Translations under genes and position numbers: made by a program
Notes under the pieces: generated by a model
Told to the model about the DNA's origin: nothing
What the model saw: only the letters and a program-made list of their open reading frames with translations
Databases searched by the model: none
Source of the DNA: a bacterium
GTDB taxonomy: Bacteria > 4484-113 > JAFGCY01
Direction of reading: 5' to 3'
Length of the DNA: 40,537 nucleotides
NCBI GenBank assembly: GCA_016932385.1
Contig: JAFGCY010000037.1
Span: 1-40,537 of the forward strand
In this document: piece after piece, positions 24,957 through 33,332 of the stretch
Position numbering within the stretch: position 1 is the first letter of the stretch
Layout of the letters: each line of letters begins with the position of its first letter

Positions 24957-25643
24957 ATGAAAAACGGCACGTACAACGTGATCCGCTTCCGCATGCAGTT
25001 CGTCAGCGCCTACCTGCTGCGCGGGCGTGACGGCTACGTGCTGTTCGACAGCGGCTATCCGTACTTCGAGCGGCTGTTCAAGCGCCGCTGCCGGCAAAAC
25101 GGCCTCAGCGCGGATCAGATCAGGTTAATCCTGCTCAGCCACGGCCATATCGACCACGTCGGCGGGGCCAGGGCCCTCTCCGAGCTGACCGGCGCGCCGG
25201 TGGCGATCGACCGCCGCGACGCAGCGTGCCTCACCACGGGCCGCTTCGCGCCGCTGATCCCGCGCACCTGGCTGGGCTGGCTGACCACGCTCGCCGCCAA
25301 CCGCCAGGTCCTGCCGCCCAACTGCCGCTTCACGCCGGATATCCTTTTGGACGGCGAGCTGGACCTCAACGAGTACGGCGTGGCCGGCCGCGCCTTCCAC
25401 ACGCCGGGCCACACCCAGGGCTCACTTTCCGTGATCCTCGACAGTGGCGAGGCTGTCATCGGCGACGCGGTCATGGTCAACTTCCCGTTCCTCTCCGAGC
25501 CCTCCTACCCGATCTACGCCGACGACCTGGACCAGGTCCGCGCCAGCGTGGCGAAGATCCTCGCCGTCAAGCCCAGGATCATCTACACCTCGCACGGCGG
25601 GCCAGTGACGCCCGAGGCCGTCCGCCGCCGCTACCGGCTTTAG
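24957..25643 (+). CDS. MBL-fold metallohydrolase
   Basis: 228 residues. Metal motif SHGHIDH gives H62, H64, D66 and H67. HTPGHTQGS supplies the next His, IGDAV the bridging Asp, and SHGGP (near 213) the last His. This is the full binuclear metallo-beta-lactamase set. No signal peptide, so it is a cytoplasmic glyoxalase-II/lactonase-like hydrolase. Substrate unknown. Monocistronic and leaderless-type. Confidence 0.92.
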   Translation: MKNGTYNVIRFRMQFVSAYLLRGRDGYVLFDSGYPYFERLFKRRCRQNGLSADQIRLILLSHGHIDHVGGARALSELTGAPVAIDRRDAACLTTGRFAPLIPRTWLGWLTTLAANRQVLPPNCRFTPDILLDGELDLNEYGVAGRAFHTPGHTQGSLSVILDSGEAVIGDAVMVNFPFLSEPSYPIYADDLDQVRASVAKILAVKPRIIYTSHGGPVTPEAVRRRYRL

Positions 25644-25704
25644 CCCTTCGCCGGTATCTCCCAAAACCGCGCGCTTTATGTTAGTGTTTATAGGCCCGCC
25701 GAGC

Positions 25705-25720
25705 TGGCACAGGGTTGTGC
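25705..25720 (+). promoter_or_regulatory. hairpin in the flagellin leader
   Basis: GGCACA and TGTGCC pair over GGGT, about 70 nt before the start codon. Possibly a post-transcriptional control element; a sigma-54 reading was rejected because of spacing. Confidence 0.35.
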
Positions 25721-25787
25721 CGGATGCACGGATAGGCGGGATCAGGTCATGGACGGCCGAAAGTTACACGACAACTGGAGGTCTGTC

Positions 25788-26558
25788 ATGGCTGCATTCG
25801 ATCCTTCCGGCATCTCGGCCACCGGCGGCGCCTTGAGCGCCATGCGCGCGGCGATGTCCCGCGCCAACGAGGCCATCGAGCGCATCGGCAGCGGGCTGCG
25901 CATCAACCGCAGTGCCGACGATCCCGCCGGCCTGGCGATCAGCGAACGCCTGCGCAGTGAGGTGCGCGGGCTGAACCGCGCGGCGATGAACGCGATGGAC
26001 GAGGTCTCGATGCTCCAGACCGCGGACTCCGCGCTGGGCGAGATCAACGCGTCGCTGCAGAACGTCCACGAGCTTTCCGTCTACTCCGGCAACCCGATCC
26101 TCACCGCCGAGGACCAGCAGGCGCTTAAGCAGCAGGTCGACGCCAACCTGCAGCACATCGACAGCGTCGTCCAGAATGCCGAGTTCAACGGCCGGCAGCT
26201 CCTCTCTGGCGAGCTGGGTTCCAACATGAGCACGGGCGCGCTGGGCATGGAAGGCTATAACGTGACAGGCGGCGGGAGCATCGCGCAGGTCTCCGACGCA
26301 ATCGGCCGGGTCAGCGAGTTCCGCTCCACCCTCGGCGCGCGCCAGAACGAGCTGATCAGCAACATCAACAGCCTGGAGATCACCGCCGAGAACACGCTGG
26401 CCGCCGAGAGCCGCATCCGCGACGCCGACATCGCCGAGGAGGCCACCAAGCTGACGGCCACCCAACTGCAGCTGCAGGCCTCGATGGCCGCCCTGGCCCA
26501 GGCCAACGTCAACTCCAAGGCGGTGCTGAGCCTGCTGCAGTCGGAAACTCGGTTCTAA
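25788..26558 (+). CDS. minimal flagellin
   Basis: 256 residues. N-terminal D0/D1: NEAIERIGSGLRINRSADDPAGLAISERLRSEVRGLNRA, then AMDEVSMLQTADSALGEINASLQNVHELSV. C-terminal D1/D0: LGARQNELISNINSLEITAENTLAAESRIRDADIAEEATKLT, ending SKAVLSLLQSETRF. The variable D2/D3 domains are absent, so the protein is all core filament. Start at 25788 with GGAGG 7 nt upstream; the ATG at 25749 is rejected. No other flagellar gene (fliD, fliS, flgKL) is adjacent. Its leader contains GGCACA-GGGT-TGTGCC (25705-25720). Confidence 0.95.
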   Translation: MAAFDPSGISATGGALSAMRAAMSRANEAIERIGSGLRINRSADDPAGLAISERLRSEVRGLNRAAMNAMDEVSMLQTADSALGEINASLQNVHELSVYSGNPILTAEDQQALKQQVDANLQHIDSVVQNAEFNGRQLLSGELGSNMSTGALGMEGYNVTGGGSIAQVSDAIGRVSEFRSTLGARQNELISNINSLEITAENTLAAESRIRDADIAEEATKLTATQLQLQASMAALAQANVNSKAVLSLLQSETRF

Positions 26559-26600
26559 GCTAGTAATTACAGCTCTGTCGTGCCTTGCCCCGTCGCACAC

Positions 26601-26951
26601 CTACAGCGCGATGCCGGCCAGCGCCAGCACTCGGACCATCACGAAGTAGCCGGCCACCGTCGCGGCGGCCGCCAACACCATCGCCAGTGGGAAGCCGGCG
26701 TTGGCGCGCAATAACAACGGCAGCAGCAGGAAAAACAGCAGCGACGGAATCACCAGCCAGAACACGCTGCCGGAGAGCTTTGCCACCCCCTCTACGTCGC
26801 GCGTCTCACCATACAGCCAGATGATCGCGATCACGGACACCAGCGGGATCGAGGCCAGGATGCCGCCAATGAGCGTGGAGTGCTTGGCCGTTACGGAGAT
26901 CACGGCGACCAGGATCGCCGTCACGATGGTTTTCACCAGCACTTGCATCAT
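26601..26951 (-). CDS. DUF3147 membrane protein
   Basis: 116 residues with four hydrophobic helices. VLVKTIVTAILVAVISVTAKHSTLIGGILASIPLVSVIAIIWLYGETRD and VIPSLLFFLLLPLLLRANAGFPLAM match the DUF3147 (GlpM-like) family of unknown function. Start chosen at 26951 or the adjacent ATG 26948, because GGAG lies 3-6 nt upstream; the frame to 27011 lacks support. Confidence 0.8.
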   Translation of the reverse strand: MMQVLVKTIVTAILVAVISVTAKHSTLIGGILASIPLVSVIAIIWLYGETRDVEGVAKLSGSVFWLVIPSLLFFLLLPLLLRANAGFPLAMVLAAAATVAGYFVMVRVLALAGIAL

Positions 26952-27044
26952 GAACTCCGCGAGCAGTTCGTGCTCCAGATATAGCACAACTCCGCCCGTC
27001 CCGCGAATCATCTTGCCGTTGGCGGCGACAGCCCGCGGCGATGC

Positions 27045-27050
27045 TAGACT
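27045..27050 (+). promoter_or_regulatory. extended -10 of the K+ channel gene
   Basis: TGC-TAGACT, 8 nt before the ATG at 27059; no Shine-Dalgarno. Confidence 0.4.
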
Positions 27051-27058
27051 AGTGGCAG

Positions 27059-28762
27059 ATGAAAGTCCTGCCCGCCCTGGTGACCGCCTTCAAGGGCAGC
27101 CGCTCCAGCCGGCTGAACCTGCGGTTCCTGGCGCAGATCTTTCTCTTACTGGTCAGCCTGATCGTCGTCTTCAGCATCGCCTTCCATTACCTGATGGAAT
27201 GGGAAGGCCAGCACCACTCCTGGTGGACGGGCTTCTACTGGACGATCGTCACGATGTCTACGCTGGGGTATGGTGACGTGACCTTTCACAGCGACGCCGG
27301 CCGCGTCTTCACGATCCTGGTGGTATTCACGGGCGTGGTGATGCTTCTGGTCGTCTTTCCCTTCACCTTCATCGAGGCGCTGTACATGCCCTGGGTGCAA
27401 GCGATCAACGAGAGCCGCGCCCCGCGCCAGCTGCCGCGCCACATCCGCGGCCATGTGGTGCTGACCAGCTCCGACCCGATCGCCCTGGCGCTCGTCAAGA
27501 AGCTCAACCGCTATAACTACACCTACGCGTTGCTGATCCCCGACTACGAGCTGGCGCTCCGGATGGCCGACCAGGGCTACAACGTGATGGTCGGCGACCT
27601 GGACAACCCCGCCACCTACCACCAGGCGCAGATCGGCATCGCCTCGCTGGTGGCGACCACCTGCGCCCGAGACGCCACGAATACCAACGTGATCTCCACC
27701 GTGCGCCAGCTGTCCGAGACGATCCCGGTGATCGCCGCGGCGCGCGAACCGGTGGCGATCGACGTGATGAAACGCGCCGGCGCGACGTACGTAATGCAGC
27801 CCGCCGAGATGCTCGGCAAGTCGCTGGCACGGCGGACCCACGGCGGTAGCCAGCGCGCGCACGTGATCGCCCAGTTCAACGAGCTGTTGGTCGCCGAGGC
27901 GACGGTGCGCAGCACCGGGCTGGCCGGCAAATCGCTCAGTTCCACGCGCCTGCGCGAGGACACCGGCCTTAACGTACTGGGCGCCTGGAACCGCGGCGCG
28001 TTCGAGAACGCCGGACCTGGCCTGAAGATCACCGAGCAAACGGTGCTGGTGCTGAGCGGCTCGCAGGCCCAGCTGGATCGCTTCAACGCGCACTACCCGC
28101 AGCCACAAGTCAGCAAAAAGCCCGTGATCGTGATCGGCGGCGGGATGGTCGGCCAAGCCACCGGCCGCGCGCTGTCCGAAATGGGTATCGATTACCGGAT
28201 CGTCGAGACGCACCCCACGCTCGGGCTGGATCCGTCGCGGCTGGTGACGGGCGACGCCGCCAACCACGACGTGCTGGAGCAGGCAGGCTTCTTCGAGGCG
28301 CCCACGGCGATCATCACCACGCGCGACGACGACGTCAACATCTACCTGACGATCTACTTAAGGAGCCTGCGCCCGGACATCCTGATCATCAGCCGCTCGA
28401 TGCACGAGCGCAACCTGGCCACCCTGCACCGCGGCGGCGCCGACTTCGTGATGAGCCATGCTTCGATGGCTGCCAACACCGTCTTCAACCTGCTCAAGCG
28501 CAGCGACATCGAGATGCTCGCCGAAGGCCTGGACATCTTCCGCCTGCCGCTGCCGGCGCAGCTCAGCGGCCGCTCGATCGCCGACGCGCAGATCCGCAAG
28601 CTGACGGGCTGTACCGTCGTGGCACTGTGTACGCCGGCGGGAATGCGGGTCAACCCCGATCCGGACGAGCCGCTCGCCACCGGCATCGAGCTGTTGATGA
28701 TCGGCACGGTGGAGAACGAAGCGCGGTTCCTAGCGCGCTATCCGGCGGGCAAGCGCGGCTGA
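27059..28762 (+). CDS. potassium channel with two RCK (TrkA) modules
   Basis: 567 residues. TM1 near 24-45, pore loop TMSTLGYGDV (selectivity filter LGYGD near 71-75), TM2 near 85-110. A first TrkA-N/RCK domain follows (HVVLTSSDPIALALVKKLN...) with a TrkA-C domain (NELLVAEATVRSTGLAGKSLS). A second TrkA-N domain has GGGMVGQATGRALSEMGIDYRIVE, then a TrkA-C domain (LPLPAQLSGRSIADAQI). A 2-TM ligand-gated K+ channel of the inner membrane whose two RCK domains would form the gating ring within one chain. Ligand (nucleotide or Ca2+) not predictable. Single gene, with a leaderless-type start. Confidence 0.94.
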   Translation: MKVLPALVTAFKGSRSSRLNLRFLAQIFLLLVSLIVVFSIAFHYLMEWEGQHHSWWTGFYWTIVTMSTLGYGDVTFHSDAGRVFTILVVFTGVVMLLVVFPFTFIEALYMPWVQAINESRAPRQLPRHIRGHVVLTSSDPIALALVKKLNRYNYTYALLIPDYELALRMADQGYNVMVGDLDNPATYHQAQIGIASLVATTCARDATNTNVISTVRQLSETIPVIAAAREPVAIDVMKRAGATYVMQPAEMLGKSLARRTHGGSQRAHVIAQFNELLVAEATVRSTGLAGKSLSSTRLREDTGLNVLGAWNRGAFENAGPGLKITEQTVLVLSGSQAQLDRFNAHYPQPQVSKKPVIVIGGGMVGQATGRALSEMGIDYRIVETHPTLGLDPSRLVTGDAANHDVLEQAGFFEAPTAIITTRDDDVNIYLTIYLRSLRPDILIISRSMHERNLATLHRGGADFVMSHASMAANTVFNLLKRSDIEMLAEGLDIFRLPLPAQLSGRSIADAQIRKLTGCTVVALCTPAGMRVNPDPDEPLATGIELLMIGTVENEARFLARYPAGKRG

Positions 28763-28778
28763 GCGCCGGGCCCGCCGG

Positions 28779-29648
28779 TCAGCGCCGGTGGTTTTCCAGT
28801 TCGCGGCCGTGGATGTCGTCGAGCTCGCGCTCCAGGTCGTCGTAGGTCGCCAGCTCCTGGGTCAGCGTTTCGCTTTCGCGGATGTTGGACAGCACCTCGT
28901 CGATGTCGCGGCTGACGCGCTGGGCGTCGGGTGCCGTCATCGCCTGGTCGATCAAGAGCTTCATCGTCGTTTCGACGTTGCGGCACTGCGCCTGCAGCAG
29001 GGCCAGGCGCGCGCTGGCCCGCTGGTAACGCGTCAGGCGGTTGTTGAGGAGCTCCACCTGGCGCTGGCGGACGTCGCGCAGCGTTTCGTCGTCCACGTTG
29101 GCCGCCGTCCGCGCCGCCTCCAGCTCGTGCTTGATGCTCTCCGGGTCGACCAGCGACAGGTACTCGTCGTACTCGCTCAACGCGACCAGCAATTGCAGGA
29201 AGCTGATCGCCAGCTTGTCGAGCTTCTCCAGGTTGTCCTTGGCGAACACGTCGTGCTCGCCGAACTTGCCCTTGAGGATCTCGCGGGCGCGGTCCCTCAG
29301 CCGCTTGATGTCCATCACCTTCCCGTACAGGTCCTGGTCGATGCGGTCGGACAGCGCCGCGACCTGGTAGCCGAAATCGTTCTCGAAACGGTCGAGCAGC
29401 TGGGCGTCGACCGCGCGCTTGAAGCGCGGGTTGATCGGCATCACCAACAGCCAGATCCCCGACCAACAGAGCGTGGCCGCGGCCAGCAGCGGGGTGAGAA
29501 ACGACGTCTCGGGCGCGAAGGTAGCGCTCAGGCCGGAGCCCAGCGTCGCCGCCCAGCCAAGAAGCGCCCCGCCCCAGTGCAGCGGATTGGTCCCCGCCGC
29601 CCAGTGGTAACGCGTCGGCCGCCGGGCTGGATGGTCGTCATTGATCAC
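28779..29648 (-). CDS. membrane-anchored coiled-coil protein
   Basis: 289 residues from GTG 29648. The open frame extends to ATG 29687, but TATAAT (29655-29660) lies inside that extension and ends 6 nt before the GTG, which fits the leaderless pattern of the window. Two membrane helices near residues 25-65 (LHWGGALLGWAATLG, FLTPLLAAATLCWSGIWLLVM) are followed by about 220 charged helical residues with coiled-coil character (DRIDQDLYGKVMDIKRLRDRAREILKG, LRDVRQRQVELLNNRLTRYQRA). Not recognised. Cytoplasmic helical domain anchored in the inner membrane; a scaffold role is possible. Confidence 0.75.
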   Translation of the reverse strand: MINDDHPARRPTRYHWAAGTNPLHWGGALLGWAATLGSGLSATFAPETSFLTPLLAAATLCWSGIWLLVMPINPRFKRAVDAQLLDRFENDFGYQVAALSDRIDQDLYGKVMDIKRLRDRAREILKGKFGEHDVFAKDNLEKLDKLAISFLQLLVALSEYDEYLSLVDPESIKHELEAARTAANVDDETLRDVRQRQVELLNNRLTRYQRASARLALLQAQCRNVETTMKLLIDQAMTAPDAQRVSRDIDEVLSNIRESETLTQELATYDDLERELDDIHGRELENHRR

Positions 29649-29654
29649 TTCCAG

Positions 29655-29660
29655 ATTATA
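29655..29660 (-). promoter_or_regulatory. -10 element fixing a leaderless GTG start
   Basis: TATAAT on the minus strand, 6 nt before GTG 29648. Confidence 0.55.
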
Positions 29661-29949
29661 CGGCAGGCCCGGTAAGTTGCGGAACATGCGTTTAGCTGGT
29701 ATCTTTTTAGTACTGGGAGCGGACCCTGGTTACCGGCTGAAATCAGTATTGTGAAACTGGTTGATTCGTACAAACAAGGTTCGGTAGCAGATCCCCTCCC
29801 TTTTTCTTCGCCCAAATTCCCGGCGCCGGACGCCGCGGCTTAACCAACCCTCCCTCCAGCACGATTATGTTTCTGACCGGTGTGGCGCGTTTAACGCGGG
29901 AAACCGCCCAAACGAGCCCGCCGTTTGTTATTATTAGAGCCACCGCCAG

Positions 29950-29988
29950 TGTGCATAACTTGTTGATAACAATATTGTGGAGTATGAT
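29950..29988 (+). promoter_or_regulatory. mreB promoter region with DnaA-box-like and palindromic sites
   Basis: TGTGCATAA (29950-29958) and TGTTGATAA (29961-29969) each differ at one base from the DnaA box TGTGGATAA. TTGTT-GAT-AACAA (29960-29972) and ACAATATTGT (29969-29978) are palindromes. TATGAT (29983-29988) with TTGTTG 17 bp upstream could be the promoter. The rest of the 359-bp gap 29649-30007 shows nothing clear. Confidence 0.4.
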
Positions 29989-30007
29989 AGTGCTGTAAGG
30001 CGGGCAG

Positions 30008-31048
30008 ATGGGTTTCCTCGATTGGTTCAGCGGCTTGTATGGCCACCTGCGGGCCGACATCGGCGTCGACCTGGGAACGGCCAATACACTGGTTTACGTC
30101 AAAGGACGGGGCATTGTGCTGCGCGAACCCAGCGTCGTCGCCATCGACCTGAGCACCGATGACGTGCTGGCGGTCGGCGAGGAAGCCAAGAACATGATCG
30201 GCAAGACCCCCAGCCGCGTCGTCGCGATGCGCCCGTTGAAGGACGGCGTAATCGCCGACTGGGAGAAGACCGAGGTCATGCTGCGCCACTTCATCGGCAA
30301 GGCCAAGGCCGACCGCGGCTTTTGGCAGCTGCCCCACCGCGTCGTGATCGGTATTCCGTCGGGTATCACCGCCGTGGAGCGGAAGGCCGTGCGCGACGCG
30401 GCGATCCGCACCGGCGCCCACTGGGAGGGGCTGATCGACGAGCCGATGGCGGCGGCGATCGGCTGTAACCTGCCGATCGAGGAAGCGGGCGGCAACATGA
30501 TCGTCGACATCGGCGGCGGTACGACCGAGGTGGCGGTGATCAGCCTGGGCGGCGTGGTCGTCTCCAACTCGATCCGCACCGCGGGCGACGAGCTGGACCG
30601 CAGCATCATCGACTACGCGCGCCGGCGCTTCAACCTGCAGATCGGCGAACGCACCGCCGAGCGGATCAAGATCACGATCGGCGCGGCGCATCCGCAAAGC
30701 GAGAACCTCTCGACCGAGATGCGCGGTATGGACCAGGTGACCGGCCTGCCCAAGGTGGTCGAGGTGACCACGGAAGACATCCGCGAGGCGATGAGCGAGA
30801 AGATCGACGACATCCTGCGCTGCGTGCGCTACACGCTGGAGGAATGCCCGCCCGAGCTGGCGGCGGACATCATCGACCAGGGCATCGTGCTGGCGGGCGG
30901 CGGCGCGCTTTTACGCGATCTCGACATTTTGATCAGCAAGGACACCGGCATCGTCACGCGCATCGCCGACGATCCCTTAAGCGCCGTCGTGCTGGGCACG
31001 ATGAAAGTGCTCGAAGACCTGGATCGTTATAAGTACATGCTGAACTGA
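30008..31048 (+). CDS. mreB: rod shape-determining protein MreB
   Basis: 346 residues, standard length. Actin-fold nucleotide motifs: IGVDLGTANTLVYVKGRGIVLREPSVVA (phosphate 1), GGNMIVDIGGGTTEVAVISLGG (phosphate 2) and GIVLAGGGALLRDLD (adenosine). Also MIGKTPSRVVAMRPLKDGVIADW and TAERIKITIGAAHP, typical of MreB. It forms membrane-associated filaments guiding cell-wall synthesis. mreC and mreD do not follow; the gene ends at a terminator, so it is split from the usual mreBCD operon. Confidence 0.97.
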   Translation: MGFLDWFSGLYGHLRADIGVDLGTANTLVYVKGRGIVLREPSVVAIDLSTDDVLAVGEEAKNMIGKTPSRVVAMRPLKDGVIADWEKTEVMLRHFIGKAKADRGFWQLPHRVVIGIPSGITAVERKAVRDAAIRTGAHWEGLIDEPMAAAIGCNLPIEEAGGNMIVDIGGGTTEVAVISLGGVVVSNSIRTAGDELDRSIIDYARRRFNLQIGERTAERIKITIGAAHPQSENLSTEMRGMDQVTGLPKVVEVTTEDIREAMSEKIDDILRCVRYTLEECPPELAADIIDQGIVLAGGGALLRDLDILISKDTGIVTRIADDPLSAVVLGTMKVLEDLDRYKYMLN

Positions 31049-31057
31049 CAAAAGTAG

Positions 31058-31491
31058 GGGCGGGTCTAAGACCCGCCCTGATGCGGGTTTTTCTGTAGGG
31101 TCCACGCCTGCGTGGACCGCGTCGTTACAATTCCAGTACTGCTGCGCGTTCCTATTAATTTCATACATCCACACGTGGCGCGGGCGGCTCGCCGACGATG
31201 CTTTTTACCAGTGCAGACGCGGGTTCTTGCGTAGGGGCGAAGCTATGCTTCGCCCTCGTGTCGGCAATAGCAATAAGTCCGGCGCAGCCTGCAGTTCTTG
31301 ATCCACACCACAATCCGCGCCGGCTCCGCCGCACCACGAGCTGCATTCAATATCAGGGCGAAGCATGGCTTCGCCCAGCATCGAACCACCACCCATGTTG
31401 CGGTCGACATCACGCCATGGCGTGATCGACCCTACCACCTAATGCCACATTGTGCTTAAATGCCATGCCAGGGCCAGTCTTAGACTGGCCC
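31058..31491. repeat. cluster of six GTAGGG-bordered palindromes
   Basis: Arms and centres: GGGCGGGTCT-A-AGACCCGCCC (31058-31078); GGTCCACGC-CT-GCGTGGACC (31099-31118); GGGCGAAGC-TAT-GCTTCGCCC (31235-31255); GGGCGAAGC-ATG-GCTTCGCCC (31356-31376); GGTCGA(CA)TCACGCC-AT-GGCGTGATCGACC (31402-31431, reversed); GGGCCAGTCT-T-AGACTGGCCC (31471-31491, reversed). Five are flanked by GTA or TAC, which completes a GTAGGG border. Arms differ but pairing is kept. They fill the 484-bp gap after mreB; no gene is seen there. Confidence 0.85.
31072..31092 (+). terminator. rho-independent terminator of mreB
   Basis: CCCGC-CCTGAT-GCGGG followed by TTTTT. The first arm is shared with the first palindrome of the cluster. 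Confidence 0.75.
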
Positions 31492-31532
31492 CTACGGCGG
31501 GATGCCGCATGTTGCCGAAATGGCTACTCTAC

Positions 31533-31760
31533 TTAAGCCACCGAGTATTCGCGCACCTGGATTTTCTCTCCCTCCCCAATTGTTTTTTCGGCTAGCTTGA
31601 GTACTTCGTCAGTCACTTCGCTGCTCATGTAAGCCTCGCCGCAAGTCTGGCAAACATCCGCCGGAATATTCCTGATTACAACCAGACATCCATCGCGCTC
31701 AAACAAGCTGGACGTTAAACCCGGCTTGGTTTCTCCATTTTTACAGATCGTACACTTCAT
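31533..31760 (-). CDS. YgiT-type zinc finger protein (antitoxin-like)
   Basis: 75 residues. Two CxxC pairs, MKCTICKNG (C3, C6) and VCQTCGEAY (C37, C40), form the zinc site of YgiT/MqsA N-terminal domains; GLTSSLFERDGCLVVIRNIPADVC is typical of the family. The C-terminal HTH of MqsA is missing. The ATG overlaps the DUF4258 stop by ATGA. With DUF4258 upstream this resembles a type II toxin-antitoxin pair. Base composition is less GC-rich than the neighbours. Confidence 0.85.
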   Translation of the reverse strand: MKCTICKNGETKPGLTSSLFERDGCLVVIRNIPADVCQTCGEAYMSSEVTDEVLKLAEKTIGEGEKIQVREYSVA

Positions 31761-32038
31761 GGCTTTCTCGTTTCCAGATCATCGTCCCATACGAGTGGAT
31801 CCGGCTCATATACAGTTATTACCACAACTTGCTCTGTGTCAGGTATATCCGCAGCTAAGATATGCAGATGGCGTTTCCCACTCCAACCCAAAACCAGCCT
31901 GCTGGGATATGGAACATCATCTGGATAATTCTTAATGCACTTGCCTTGTCCTAATGCTTCAAGGACCTCGTCGCGATCAATTGCACGATCAAACATGCGC
32001 ACTACTGCATGAAAGCTGAAAATAACTTCGGGCTGCAT
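31757..32038 (-). CDS. DUF4258 protein (toxin-like)
   Basis: 93 residues. FSFHAVVRMFDRAIDRDEVLEALGQGKCIKNYPDDVPYPSRLVLGWSGKRHLHILAAD and VVITVYEPDP are the DUF4258 pattern, a RelE/HigB-like small fold found next to YgiT-type proteins. The conserved His at the start (SFHAVVRM) and the basic GKRHLHI stretch may be the active surface of an mRNA interferase; this is inferred. The ATG is 6 bp after the thiolase stop, with GGGGAA as ribosome site, so the pair may be co-transcribed with the thiolase. Confidence 0.82.
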   Translation of the reverse strand: MQPEVIFSFHAVVRMFDRAIDRDEVLEALGQGKCIKNYPDDVPYPSRLVLGWSGKRHLHILAADIPDTEQVVVITVYEPDPLVWDDDLETRKP

Positions 32039-32044
32039 GTTCCC

Positions 32045-33223
32045 CTAGCCCTTTACCTCCAGCAACAGGGCGTCGCCCTGGCCGCTGCCGGAGCAGATCG
32101 AGGCGATGCCCAGGCCGCCGCCGCGGCGCCTGAGTTCGTAGGCCAGCGTCATCGTGATCCGCGCGCCGCTCATGCCGATCGGGTGGCCGTAGGCGATCGC
32201 GCCGCCGTTGGGATTGACCTTGTCGAGGTCCCAGTCCAGCACCTTACCGCAGGCCAGGGCCACCGCCGCGAAGGCCTCGTTGAACTCCATCACCTTGATG
32301 TCGGACTGGCTGACGCCGGTCGCCTGGAGCAGCTTGAGCGCGGCATACGCCGGCGCCACCGGGAACTGGTAAGGCTGCATCGCCACGTGCGCCTCGCCGC
32401 GGATGTAGGCCAGCGGCTCCTTGCCCAGCTCCTTCGCCTTTTCCTCGGAGCAGATAATCAGTGCGGCGCCGGCATCGTTGACGCTCGGGGCGTTGCCGGC
32501 GGTGATCGTCTCGGTGCCCAGGACGGGCCGCAGCTTGGCCAGCGTCTCGATCGTCGTGCCGGGCCGCGGCTGCTCGTCCTTGTCGAACATAAGCGGGTCG
32601 CCCTTGCGCGTGGGGATCGGGAACGGCGTGATTTCGTCGTCGAGCCGGCCGGCCTCCATCGCCTGGCCCGCCAGCGTCTGGCTGCGCACGGCGTATTCAT
32701 CGCACATCTCGCGCGTGATCTCGTACTCCTTGGCAACCTTCTCGCCGTGGGCCGCCATGTGCACGTCGTCGAAGGCACACCACAGGCCGTCGTGCACCAT
32801 CAGGTCGACCATTGTGGAGTCCATCATCCGCTTGCCGGTCCTAAGATCGAAGTTGGCGAACGGCACGCGGCTCATGCTTTCCATGCCGCCGGCGATGATC
32901 AGGCCCGCCTTGCCGCTCTGGATCAAGAGGTCGGCCAGGCTGATCGAGTACATGCCGCTGGCGCAGACCTTGTTGACGGTAAAGCTGGCGGTCTCGACCG
33001 GAATGCCGGCCTGGATCGCGGCCTGGCGGCTGGGGATCTGGCCGACCCCCGCCGGCACCACCATGCCCATGATCACTTCGTCGAACGCCGCCGGGTCGAT
33101 ACCGTTCCTTTCGTAGAGCGTCTTGATGCAGTGGGCGCCGAGTAGGGGAGCGTGGATATCCTTGAGTGCCCCGCAAAAACTGCCGATCGGCGTGCGCGTC
33201 GCGTCCAGTATTACCGTTGCCAT
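32045..33223 (-). CDS. acetyl-CoA C-acetyltransferase (thiolase)
   Basis: 392 residues. Nucleophile Cys87 in VNKVCASGMYS, FNEAFA motif, His347 in YGHPIGMSGAR, and Cys377 in CSGSGQGDALLLEVKG. This is the complete thiolase II set: condensation of two acetyl-CoA or cleavage of 3-ketoacyl-CoA. Start at 33223 is set by a GGAGGAGAAAGG ribosome site directly upstream; M1 of the longer frame is rejected. TATAAT (33274-33279) gives a leader of about 45 nt. With the carboxylase at the left edge it hints at acyl-CoA degradation, though they are far apart. Confidence 0.95.
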   Translation of the reverse strand: MATVILDATRTPIGSFCGALKDIHAPLLGAHCIKTLYERNGIDPAAFDEVIMGMVVPAGVGQIPSRQAAIQAGIPVETASFTVNKVCASGMYSISLADLLIQSGKAGLIIAGGMESMSRVPFANFDLRTGKRMMDSTMVDLMVHDGLWCAFDDVHMAAHGEKVAKEYEITREMCDEYAVRSQTLAGQAMEAGRLDDEITPFPIPTRKGDPLMFDKDEQPRPGTTIETLAKLRPVLGTETITAGNAPSVNDAGAALIICSEEKAKELGKEPLAYIRGEAHVAMQPYQFPVAPAYAALKLLQATGVSQSDIKVMEFNEAFAAVALACGKVLDWDLDKVNPNGGAIAYGHPIGMSGARITMTLAYELRRRGGGLGIASICSGSGQGDALLLEVKG

Positions 33224-33273
33224 GCCTTTCTCCTCCAAGTAAGCCTTTAAATGTATTGTGAATCGATGCACTG

Positions 33274-33279
33274 ATTATA
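33274..33279 (-). promoter_or_regulatory. -10 element of the thiolase transcript
   Basis: TATAAT on the minus strand, about 50 nt before ATG 33223; this mRNA has a leader and Shine-Dalgarno. Confidence 0.5.
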
Positions 33280-33332
33280 GCGGGATTCCGGCGCGTCCCG
33301 GCCCGCCGGTTACAGCCGCGGAATGTTTACGT

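Noticed and set aside
25704-25720. sigma-54 promoter (TGGCAC...GC) before flagellin
   Set aside because: GG and GC are 11 nt apart instead of the strict 10, and the motif is explained by a 6-bp hairpin.
31058-31491. CRISPR array
   Set aside because: Repeats differ in sequence, are irregularly spaced and occur in both orientations; no cas gene is present.
32009-33145. 378-codon open frame on the plus strand
   Set aside because: Antisense to the thiolase, which has all catalytic motifs.
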